NCBI RefSeq assembly: GCF_001428105.1
Contig: NZ_LMSJ01000003.1
Span: 1 to 64,000 of the forward strand
Reading direction: 5' to 3'
Source of the DNA: Paenibacillus sp. Soil766
GTDB lineage: Bacteria > Bacillota > Bacilli > Paenibacillales > NBRC-103111
DNA length: 64,000 nucleotides
Within the stretch, counting starts at the first letter, position 1, and every line of letters starts with the position of its first letter. Below the pieces are notes generated by a model. It had not been told where the DNA came from and ran no database searches. It saw only the letters and a program-made list of their open reading frames with translations. A program made the position numbers and the translations under genes. Below, piece by piece: positions 55,021-62,797 of this stretch.

Positions 55021-56262
55021 TCAATACCAACTAGTAAACACCGAAGAAGTTCCGTAAGTTAGCGGTACCGTTGCTCCCATCATGACAACCGGACCCCACC
55101 AAGTATGCATCGAGATACCCGTCACTAGGCTAATGACCATCATCGCTGGCAGCACCAAAATAGGGATCGCCGTCTGAATCGCTTGGTGTTTCATCGGGTC
55201 TTTAATCGGGAATAGGGACAGGAATGGTGCCGTCAGTTCATCTTTGCAGAATGATTTGCGCCAGAAGACAAGTAGGACAGCCGCAACAATCCAGACGAGG
55301 ATTTTAATCGCACCTGGCAGAATAAACAGAACTCCACTGATGACGACGACAAACTGAATGGATTGCCGCCATTGCAGACCATTTCGGAAATACGATTTCA
55401 CTAGCAGCTCTGCAATTCCTGTGCCGGCTCCTTTCCCTTTGAGCAACCGCTGAGATCTGCTGAACAGAAGCGGGTATCGGCGCATAGGTTTTCTTTTGCG
55501 TTCCATCACACGGATTAGCATAAGAGAAACAATCCGCATGCGTGCATCGCGTTCACGCGCGACATCCGCGAAGAAGGTACCTTTTTCGCGTAGCCGTGTC
55601 CGAGTTAGAAGTAGGAATGTTCCGATCAGTACTATGAGAACAAGCCCACTGTACAGAAGCTGATCCTTAATCTCCACGATTAACCATTGAAATACGAATA
55701 AGCCTCCTGCAAAAATCACAATACGCAGCAACCAAAGCAGGAACCGATGGAAGCGAAGCGCTAGCAATTGTCGAATTAGCCCTACATTAAGCTTGACTAC
55801 ATAAGTCAACAACCAGAAGCACACGACTTGTGTGATGCTGTACGAATAAACAGGCACTAGTAATGGCAGAAAAAGAAGCGTTGCCAGCATAGAAGTGACT
55901 CCTTGCAGCACCACCGAATACCGATAGCCGAGATGACTGAGATGTCGAAACCAGCTTTCATTTTGCCGGAGAAATAACTGATCGCCTTCTTCAACAAAGT
56001 AACGCAACGTGCCTAGCCATGTGAAAATGTAAAAAAGTGTTGCAACCGTATGTACGGATATCCCGCTTAACCAGGCAGGTGGCGTCATGTACCACGCATA
56101 ATAGTGATAGCCCGCCACGATTAGCAGAGGAATGACGAAATAAATAGCAATGACCCAATCAACTGCCATGCGTAAGGCTCGATACTGAAACTTCAAATCC
56201 GAACGTACTCTGCGAGTAAAAACCTGAAAGCTACTATTCAAACCGCTGTCGCCCCCTCTCAT
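55021..56262 (-). CDS. ecsB: ABC transporter permease EcsB
   Basis: A protein of about 413 residues with many hydrophobic helices and the EcsB pattern (FTRRVRSDLKFQYRALR; FFADVARERDARMRIVS; MKHQAIQTAIPI). The ATG at 56262 overlaps the ecsA stop (ATGA); a TTG at 56241 has better SD spacing (AGAGGGGG). In Bacillus, EcsAB affects secretion, competence and intramembrane proteolysis. It pairs with EcsA. Confidence 0.88.
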   Translation of the reverse strand: MRGGDSGLNSSFQVFTRRVRSDLKFQYRALRMAVDWVIAIYFVIPLLIVAGYHYYAWYMTPPAWLSGISVHTVATLFYIFTWLGTLRYFVEEGDQLFLRQNESWFRHLSHLGYRYSVVLQGVTSMLATLLFLPLLVPVYSYSITQVVCFWLLTYVVKLNVGLIRQLLALRFHRFLLWLLRIVIFAGGLFVFQWLIVEIKDQLLYSGLVLIVLIGTFLLLTRTRLREKGTFFADVARERDARMRIVSLMLIRVMERKRKPMRRYPLLFSRSQRLLKGKGAGTGIAELLVKSYFRNGLQWRQSIQFVVVISGVLFILPGAIKILVWIVAAVLLVFWRKSFCKDELTAPFLSLFPIKDPMKHQAIQTAIPILVLPAMMVISLVTGISMHTWWGPVVMMGATVPLTYGTSSVFTSWY

Positions 56263-56972
56263 AGTAAGGAATGGAAGCAGTCGAACAACGTTGCATCCGG
56301 CATGTCGCATTGCTTTTGAATGTCTTGCAGAGTTCCATTCGCTACCAATCTGCCACCCGAAAGCAGCACAAATGAACTGCAAATCCGCTCCGCTGTATCT
56401 AGCACATGGGTACTCATCAGAATGCCTGCCCCGCGCTGCCGTTCCTCTTCCAGCATCCCTAAGAAATCTTTGATCGCCTTCGGATCTAGTCCAATGAAAG
56501 GCTCGTCCACGATGTACACATCGGGTTTATTCAAAAAACCAAGAATCAGCATGATCTTCTGTTGCATCCCTTTGGAAAATTTCCCAGGTAATTGATGCTT
56601 CTCGTCTAATAGACGGAACCGATGCAAGAGATCGTCAGCACGCTCTAAGAATACGGTGCGATCTAACTCATAGACCGATGCCGCGAACTCCATGTGCTCC
56701 CACAACGTCAATTCATCGTACAGAATGGGGTGCTCGGGAATATAGGCATAACTTTTGTTCTCACCCATGAAGGAGATTTTGCCTTTAAAATCCTTCAACA
56801 AACCGAGAAGGCTCTTGATTGTCGTGCTTTTGCCAGCACCGTTCGGACCTAACAATCCTACGAGCTCCCCTTGCCTCACTGTAAAATGAATCCCCTTAAT
56901 AATATCCGGCACCTCATCATAGCCGGCCTGCTCAATATATACATCTAATACTGCTAATTGTTCATCTGACAT
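56259..56972 (-). CDS. ecsA: ABC transporter ATP-binding protein EcsA
   Basis: A 237-residue ATPase with Walker A (GPNGAGKST), signature FSKGMQQKIML, Walker B VYIVDEPFIGLD and H-loop MSTHVLD, in the order and length of EcsA. The FMGENKSYAYIPEHPILYDELTLWEH segment (quoted in part: AYIPEHPILYDELT) is typical. It is translationally coupled to ecsB. Confidence 0.92.
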   Translation of the reverse strand: MSDEQLAVLDVYIEQAGYDEVPDIIKGIHFTVRQGELVGLLGPNGAGKSTTIKSLLGLLKDFKGKISFMGENKSYAYIPEHPILYDELTLWEHMEFAASVYELDRTVFLERADDLLHRFRLLDEKHQLPGKFSKGMQQKIMLILGFLNKPDVYIVDEPFIGLDPKAIKDFLGMLEEERQRGAGILMSTHVLDTAERICSSFVLLSGGRLVANGTLQDIQKQCDMPDATLFDCFHSLL

Positions 56973-57075
56973 TCCGTGACTTCCCTTCCTCTTGATCGTA
57001 CACCCTTTTCATATCGCTTTGCCAACATCTTATCATGAAAGCTTGCCCAAAGTATGAATGTAACATAAAAATGAG

Positions 57076-57125
57076 AAAAACCTTTAAGCGGGGTCACCCT
57101 GGATGAGCGACCGCGTTTAAAGGTT
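57076..57125 (-). terminator. terminator downstream of the small-peptide ORF
   Basis: AACCTTTAA...GGTC pairs with GACC...TTTAAAGGTT (about 15 of 17 bases) and is followed on the minus strand by TTTTTC. Confidence 0.7.
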
Positions 57126-57173
57126 GTCTATAACTAATTGAGATTTCGCGTGGTAAAACCTAACATGAAATAA

Positions 57174-57242
57174 TTAGTACCATCTCAAAGCAACAGGCAG
57201 ACATTGGATAAACAAAACAAGGTTCTTCATGTGTTTCATCAT
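57174..57242 (-). CDS. putative small peptide, 22 residues
   Basis: An ATG-ATG start at 57242 lies eight bases after AAAGGG and opens a frame of 22 codons ending at TAA 57174-57176. The peptide starts MMKHMKNLVL and ends LPVALRWY; it is basic, hydrophobic and contains one Cys. It is framed by a strong promoter, a leader hairpin and a terminator, all on the minus strand, which is a complete small transcription unit. I do not recognise it as a known toxin, signal or leader peptide. Confidence 0.5.
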   Translation of the reverse strand: MMKHMKNLVLFIQCLPVALRWY

Positions 57243-57271
57243 CGTATTCACCCTTTCAAAAAGACAGAAAA

Positions 57272-57296
57272 CGCCTATCCTGTGGTAGGATAGGCG
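57272..57296 (-). terminator. leader hairpin of the small-peptide unit
   Basis: A perfect 9-bp GC-rich stem (CGCCTATCC with GGATAGGCG) and seven-base loop, followed on the minus strand by TTTTCTGTCTTTTT. It lies between promoter and ORF, so it may be an attenuator or the end of a short RNA of about 75 bases. Confidence 0.6.
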
Positions 57297-57341
57297 CCAT
57301 TGCCTCGAATATTAGTTGCACATCGTCGTGCGGTTAATTAG

Positions 57342-57370
57342 AGTATACATGGCGATCATAATCATGTCAA
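57342..57370 (-). promoter_or_regulatory. strong sigma-A promoter of the small-peptide unit
   Basis: On the minus strand TTGACA (57365-57370) and TATACT (57342-57347) are exactly 17 bases apart, which is the best sigma-A match seen in the window. Transcription would start near 57335. Confidence 0.75.
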
Positions 57371-57610
57371 GTATAGTGACATTTAAATATGAAATATTTG
57401 TATTATGTCGTTTAACGTTATTTTATGTTAAGTAATATAACATCAACTCTTACTAACACACCACCAGTTGCTTAACTCTACAAATTTTCATTTACCGCTT
57501 CTGCTCAAGACTTCATAGGCTTTCATAGACTCCCCCATCCATGAGTTACATATTGCATGTTGCCCTCACTCACTCGGTCGCTCACCCACCTGTTCCCGAT
57601 TCGCTGACAA

Positions 57611-57797
57611 CTAACTGGATTTTCTACATCTATTTTTTCGAATTTCAACCAAAATAAGTAATTAAATGTAAAATGTACAGCTAATTTTGTCAAATCCTTT
57701 ACTTTCGAGCATATTGAGCTCAATTAGCTGTAGGAAATCCAGTTATTCTTCATAAATACAAAAATCGGCTGTGATTACCTGTAGAAAATACAGTTAT
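57611..57797. repeat. dispersed 22-bp repeats (copies C, D, E)
   Basis: Copy C (57611-57632, inverted) matches copy B of 46653-46674 at 20 of 22 positions. Copies D (57725-57746) and E (57776-57797) match at 18 and 17. A weaker copy (57663-57684) agrees at about 14. The conserved core is GTAGAAAATCCAGTTA. Opposite orientation of C and D/E would allow a large hairpin. Confidence 0.6.
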
Positions 57798-57975
57798 TTC
57801 ACCATAGTAGCTGTTGGGGACAAGTTGAGCCAGAATCGGCGGAGGTAGGACTGGGTCTGACAGGAGGAAGATGGGTTTGATGGGTTTGATGGGTACTAGG
57901 TGTTCAGTGCTCAGTGTTAGTGTTCGGCGTTCGGTGTTGCATGCAGGGTGCTAGGTATCCCCTTCATAATTCCAT

Positions 57976-58233
57976 CTAAAGCATCGCATCGCGCTGAACG
58001 TCGCTTATCTCCTGCACACGGTAACTATTAATAATTGCCGCCGCAAATGTAACCCGGTTATTCCGAAAAAAGTGATACAACATACGCGCCTCTGCACACT
58101 CTTCGTCATATCGCGGAAAGTTAAGAAAATCGTCCGCCGTCCAACCTTCGCCACGAAGACTCTCAATGGATGCTGCAATTTTGCTAGGAATGACAGGTTT
58201 GAATAAAGTTGTCGCCTCCGTTGTCATCGCCAT
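57976..58233 (-). CDS. small hypothetical protein, 85 residues
   Basis: A soluble, mostly helical protein (starts MAMTTEATTL, contains GWTADDFLNFPRYDEECAEARML and ends VQRDAML; middle quoted in part: GWTADDFLNFPRYDEECAEA). The ATG at 58233 has AAAGGTGG about five bases upstream. The family is not recognised. It is encoded just downstream of the GH30 pseudogene on the same strand. Confidence 0.6.
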   Translation of the reverse strand: MAMTTEATTLFKPVIPSKIAASIESLRGEGWTADDFLNFPRYDEECAEARMLYHFFRNNRVTFAAAIINSYRVQEISDVQRDAML

Positions 58234-58312
58234 ACACGCCACCTTTCACTTGAATCTATCATTCTAGTAAAAGGATACCCACATCTAGCAGCGGTTAAAC
58301 GTCGCTTAGCGC

Positions 58313-59570
58313 TTAATACTCCACATAACTGGTCACGGATTTGCCTGGCAGCGTAACCGTCATTGCACCACCCGCCACTGCTACGTCTGTTAATTTGGCC
58401 AGATCTTCAGTTGCGCTGGTACGTCTTCCTGAAACATTAGCCATCGTCAGACCGCTAATCGTCGTCGTGATAGCCGACGTGCTGTTATTAATTAACACCA
58501 CGGATGCTCTACCCGTGCCATTCTTGCCACCGATAGCAACGAGATTGCTGTCGCTCGAAGCTGCCAGAATGCGGGTATCGTCCGGACGCAAGTAACGGCT
58601 GAATTGGCCCATTACATAGAGCCTTTTATTCACGGTGTACGCATTATTGGCCCCTAGATTGATGAGCCCTTCACCTGAGGCACTTGAAGCTGGATTCACC
58701 GCCCACCAGTAAAGCCAGCCTCGCTCGCCTCGCTTCAAGTCAGCAGCAATCATGTTGGCCCACTTCAATCCATCCGTGATACTCGGATCGTTGGCGGTTT
58801 GGAAATTACTGACCTCTGTCGCGATCAGCGGTTTACCGTAATGGTTCACTTCGACATACGTACTGTAATCGTGCACCGAAACAAAATCCAACTTCGCCCG
58901 CGTCGTTGCGCTGAAACTGTTCATGTAGTTGTTCGAAGCGGTTCGATTAGAGCCCTCTGGCGCGCCAACCAGTACGCCTTGATTCAAGCTGTGAACCACA
59001 TCAGCCACCTTCGCGGATACTTGGTCTAATTCACTGGTCGTATACTGCGCCGACGCATAAGGCGTCGCTAAATCGGGTTCATTTTGCACACTGACCCATT
59101 TAATATTAAATCCAAACACATTCCGATATTGATTCACATACGTCTTCATGTAATTAGCGAAATTATCGTATTGCGAGGTGCTCAGATGCCCGCCATTGTT
59201 AGGCGAACCATCTTTGATGCAGATCCGTGTTCCAGTCCGTCACACCTGAAGAAGGCATGAACGTTGTTTGCACAGCATCCTGCGCAGCCGTATACGGATT
59301 GATCTCCATCCTCACAATTGACAATCCAGCATTAGAGGCATCTGTCCGGAACAATTTATCTAAAATTAGACCTTGCGTTGTTGCATTGTAATTCGTTTTC
59401 AACTCATTCACCGGGTGATTGGCTGCCGCACCAAATCCCCATATCGTTTGGTACGTCGTGTCTTTGTACAGCGTCACCGTACTTGCTGCCAATGCCGGGG
59501 GAGCCATGCTCACCAACATCGAAATCGCTAACCCAATTACACCATAAACCTTCTTTCTGTGTGAAATCAT
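58313..59570 (-). pseudogene. GH30 xylanase-type gene broken by internal deletion and frameshift
   Basis: Two minus frames encode one secreted GH30 enzyme. The 5' part has a signal peptide (cleavage near ALAAST) and TIWGFGAAANHP...LSIVRMEINPY, ending at TDWNTDLH. The 3' part resumes out of frame at DGSPNNGGHLSTSQYDNFANYMK, then carries the acid/base in VQNEPD and the nucleophile in IATEVSNF, plus the C-terminal beta domain. The roughly 30 residues expected between them, including the WSPPxWMK segment, are missing near 59215. Both catalytic Glu survive but the protein cannot be made whole. GH30 bacterial members cut glucuronoxylan. Confidence 0.8.
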
Positions 59571-59627
59571 TCTGCATGCACCTCTTCACTCAAATTTGGC
59601 CTAAGTTCAACCTCCCTAAATTTAAAC

Positions 59628-59641
59628 TGAAATCGCTTTCA
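59628..59641. promoter_or_regulatory. perfect cre site upstream of the GH30 pseudogene
   Basis: TGAAATCGCTTTCA matches the CcpA consensus TGWAANCGNTNWCA at all 14 positions and is 58 bases before the GH30 start. The regulatory site outlived the gene. Confidence 0.85.
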
Positions 59642-59713
59642 AAACACTGAGGTAAAAAGGCTTTTTACTGCATGAATGCGATGCAAATAGCTACAATTTA
59701 CTTGCACTTTGCC

Positions 59714-60802
59714 TTATTCACCTCCAAATCGGTCCTTATACTCCATCGGGTTCAAGCCATGATATTGTTTGAAGATACGGGAGAAATGGATGCTGTTCTC
59801 ATAGCCTACTTGCAGAGCAATTTCATAACTTTTCAAGGACGAAGTGAGCAGCAAATCCCGCGCTTTGCGCATTCTAACGTTAACGCAATACGTCCAGATC
59901 GTCATCCCCGCCTGCTCTTTAAAAAGCTTCGCTAAGTACGAACGACTCATCGCTACATGATCCGCTAGTTCTTGTAGACCCCAGTTCTCCGCATAATGCT
60001 CTTCGATATACCGTTTGACTTGGTCAACAACGCTCTCCTTCTGCAGGTTCTTCGCCTTGCGTGCACGATCCATCAGAATATTCGCCGCTTGCTCCAACCG
60101 TCTCACCGCACATAAACGGAAATACTGCCTCACATCGGAGTGCTTCAGGCTATGCTCGCCAAGCTCGACATCCTCACCTTCCTCGTACTTCACGTGAATG
60201 TCCTGCTTCTTCAACTCTTCGATAACAAGTGACGTCCACGCCATGGACAGCTCATTAAGAATTTCATAACGTCCTTCGACCCACGACTCCAACATCGCCA
60301 GCGTGTCTACGATAATTAGCGGCTGCCCGTGTAAATAAACAGACAATACCATCTCCAGCCAGCTGTCCAGCATTGGCTTATAGACGGGCAGCTTATGCAG
60401 CAGAAGCTGATTCGCTTCATTACGCCGACCACTGCGAATGCGGGCGTTTGCCTTCTGAACAGCCTCTTGCAAGAGGGAGCTATCTGTCGGCTTCAGCACA
60501 TAATCAACGGCGCCAAGCTCGATACTCTTTTTGGCATATTGGAAGTCATCATAGCTTGAAATCACGATACATATCATCCAAGGATACAGTTGATTAATCT
60601 CTTTCATCAATTGCAGCCCATCAACGAGCGGCATCCGAACATCCGTCATGCAAATATCGGCATAGTGATCTTTGAGCCAGTCCAGTGCTTTGCGGCCGTT
60701 CGGGAGCGTGCTAGATACCGTAACTCCTTCCATTTCTGACACTTGTATCGACAGGCTTTCACGAATGAGATCTTCATCGTCTACAATAATAAGTCTGTTC
60801 AT
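59714..60802 (-). CDS. response regulator, YesN type (GH30 locus)
   Basis: A 362-residue regulator, shorter than the other two in the window: receiver domain (IVDDEDLIRE; Asp54 in CMTDVRMPL; YVLKPTD) directly followed by a short linker and a C-terminal AraC domain (about 260-358; LADHVAMSRSYLAKLFKEQAG and VGYENSIHFSRIFKQYHG). SD AAAGGGG. It follows its kinase by 18 bases and precedes the GH30 pseudogene, its probable former target. Confidence 0.92.
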   Translation of the reverse strand: MNRLIIVDDEDLIRESLSIQVSEMEGVTVSSTLPNGRKALDWLKDHYADICMTDVRMPLVDGLQLMKEINQLYPWMICIVISSYDDFQYAKKSIELGAVDYVLKPTDSSLLQEAVQKANARIRSGRRNEANQLLLHKLPVYKPMLDSWLEMVLSVYLHGQPLIIVDTLAMLESWVEGRYEILNELSMAWTSLVIEELKKQDIHVKYEEGEDVELGEHSLKHSDVRQYFRLCAVRRLEQAANILMDRARKAKNLQKESVVDQVKRYIEEHYAENWGLQELADHVAMSRSYLAKLFKEQAGMTIWTYCVNVRMRKARDLLLTSSLKSYEIALQVGYENSIHFSRIFKQYHGLNPMEYKDRFGGE

Positions 60803-60820
60803 CTGATCGCGGTCCCCTTT

Positions 60821-62620
60821 CTATGTATCCAAGCTATCTTGTAATGGCAAAATGACTTCAACAACCGCCCCCCCAGTAACGGGGTCATTAAAGAACGTAA
60901 TTTTAGCTTCACCCGCATAAAACATATGCAAACGGTAAATCAGATTCGAAAGCCCGACTTGATTGTGCCTATACTGGTGCGCGTGGGAATCCGCTTGTTC
61001 CTGCTTTAATCGAACTAACGTCTCCGCCGAGAATCCAGGTCCATTATCAGCAACCGTGAGTAGCAGCTTGTCCCCTTTGTCCCCCTGCACGACTTCCCCA
61101 CGAATATGAATATGTACGGATTCCCCTGTCGTTTCTCTCCCATGCTTAATACTGTTTTCTACCAGAGGCTGCAGAAGTGCTTTGGTACATATCGCTTGCA
61201 AATGCTCCTCAGGTACCTCAATGCTATACGTGACTTCATCTTTGAATCGGACTTTCATGATCGTCAAATAATTTTCTAAGTGCTTGATCTCTTCTTTGAG
61301 AACGACTTTCATATTCTTGAAATCCGACGTGTAGCGCAGCATATTGGAGAGATTGACCGCTACATGACCAATATGCGACTGCTTCGCAATGACAGTCATG
61401 GAATTGATTGTTTCGAGCGTGTTATATAAAAAATGGGAATTAATTTGCGACTGAAGCGCCGAAATCACGGCCCGGTGCTGCAAAACGCGCGTCTCCGCAT
61501 GATCATGTATGGACTGCTCCAGATGACCGAGCAAATTATTAAAAGAGATGCTCAAATCAGCAACCTCATCCACACCCTCCACCTCAGCCCGCAAATGAAA
61601 GGAGCTCGTCAGTTGCATCGCTTTCATCATTTTACGCAAACCTAGAATCCGCCTTGTAATGGAAGAAGCTGCAAAATAGGTGAGCAAAACCGAAATAATC
61701 AAAGCCGAGATCGCAATAACAATCGTGACGTTTCTCGTGTAGTTAATGCTTTGGGCAATTTCTTGATACGGAAGAATCGCAATAATTTTCCAACCTGTCA
61801 TCTGAATGGTTTGAAAAATAATGAGCTCTTTTCCCGACTTGTCGAACACAGAACCCTCCTGCTGCCCTTTCACCGCTTGCACAATATGATCATCCATATG
61901 CCCCATCACCTCTGCAGAGTGGGAATGATGAATAATCGTACCCGCTTGATCCATAACGAGGGCAGAGCCCGTGTTCGCAATATTAATTTGGGACATGACA
62001 CTCTGAGACGGCTTCAGTGAAATATCAATTTTCAAATAACCATTACTCAGCTGCTTAAAAAGGGTCAACACAGGGATCTTCATTTTCTGATTCGTCGCAT
62101 CGATGTAATTCTCTGAAATACCGGTAATAAACTTGACCTTCTCATAATTGCCGCTTTGAGCGAAGTAAGGTTCATTTTTAATCGTATATTTTAAGGGAAG
62201 GGCGTACGTATTAACGAAATGCTGCTCAAACCCGCTCGGATTGTACAAAGAAACGGATAATACCTCTGGATATTGTAAAAATAAACGATTCAAATAGTTA
62301 TCTTTGATTCTCTCGTAGGTACGTATGAGCTCAGAAGATACATTTGGGGAAGAAACACGCATCCAATCTCGGACTTCGAGACTGTTGCTCAGCATAAGAA
62401 AGGCCAGTTCGTACTCCGTATAGTAGCGATTCAAGTTCATATTTGCTTGTTTAAGAATTTGCATACTGAGGTGATCAATATCTTTACGAACAGAACTCCT
62501 CGTCTGCATATAGCTAGAAATACCGATCGTCGAAACGGTAAAAATCAGAATGGTGACAATGATGGAGATGAGCCTCCATTTCAGGGAGCGCTTCAGGCTC
62601 TTGAGCATATAGTTATACAA
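60821..62620 (-). CDS. sensor histidine kinase, YesM type (GH30 locus)
   Basis: A 599-residue membrane kinase starting at a TTG (GGGGGAG at 6-7 bases). It has a transmembrane helix (about 15-38), an extracellular sensor region, a second helix (about 297-318), HAMP, the His motif QINSHFLYNTLE with His396, and HATPase with LVENSIKHGRE. The motif has NSHF where the others have NPHF, a mild deviation that need not abolish activity. Confidence 0.92.
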   Translation of the reverse strand: MYNYMLKSLKRSLKWRLISIIVTILIFTVSTIGISSYMQTRSSVRKDIDHLSMQILKQANMNLNRYYTEYELAFLMLSNSLEVRDWMRVSSPNVSSELIRTYERIKDNYLNRLFLQYPEVLSVSLYNPSGFEQHFVNTYALPLKYTIKNEPYFAQSGNYEKVKFITGISENYIDATNQKMKIPVLTLFKQLSNGYLKIDISLKPSQSVMSQINIANTGSALVMDQAGTIIHHSHSAEVMGHMDDHIVQAVKGQQEGSVFDKSGKELIIFQTIQMTGWKIIAILPYQEIAQSINYTRNVTIVIAISALIISVLLTYFAASSITRRILGLRKMMKAMQLTSSFHLRAEVEGVDEVADLSISFNNLLGHLEQSIHDHAETRVLQHRAVISALQSQINSHFLYNTLETINSMTVIAKQSHIGHVAVNLSNMLRYTSDFKNMKVVLKEEIKHLENYLTIMKVRFKDEVTYSIEVPEEHLQAICTKALLQPLVENSIKHGRETTGESVHIHIRGEVVQGDKGDKLLLTVADNGPGFSAETLVRLKQEQADSHAHQYRHNQVGLSNLIYRLHMFYAGEAKITFFNDPVTGGAVVEVILPLQDSLDT

Positions 62621-62756
62621 GTTGATCTCCCCCTGTGAACAGACGATGATGTGCCTAGCGTCTCGTAGTTAAATAATATGCCCAAATTCAGTCCTGAGCA
62701 ATGAGGTAAGCGTTTTATTTACTGTAGGGATCGTACTTTTTTGTTTAAAATACGAC

Positions 62757-62785
62757 AAAAACCGCGCCTACGATAGGCACGGTTT
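62757..62785 (-). terminator. terminator of the SLH protein gene
   Basis: AAACCGCGCCTA and TAGGCACGGTTT pair (one mismatch) around CGA; on the minus strand TTTTTG follows. Confidence 0.8.
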
Positions 62786-62797
62786 GAGCATTGCAAC

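Larger units (their letters stand above)
56973..57975. other. 1-kb gene-poor region with small-peptide unit and repeats
   Basis: From left to right it holds a minus-strand terminator (57076-57125), a 22-codon ORF with SD (57174-57242), a hairpin (57272-57296) and a strong promoter (57342-57370). AT-rich sequence without features follows to about 57600, then copies of a dispersed 22-bp repeat (57611-57797) and low-complexity sequence (57870-57950) with three TGATGGGTT units and GTGTTCAGTG-like runs. No longer gene is seen on either strand. Confidence 0.6.

Noticed and set aside
57174..57242. AgrD-type cyclic autoinducer precursor
   Set aside because: The single Cys would give a ring far larger than usual, there is no charged C-terminal tail and no AgrB/AgrC-like gene nearby.
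59150..59230. Programmed frameshifting in the GH30 gene
   Set aside because: Core barrel residues are missing between the halves, so shifting frame would still not give a complete enzyme.
62703..62716. cre-like site upstream of the third kinase
   Set aside because: Only about 11 of 14 positions match and the conserved TG start is lost.
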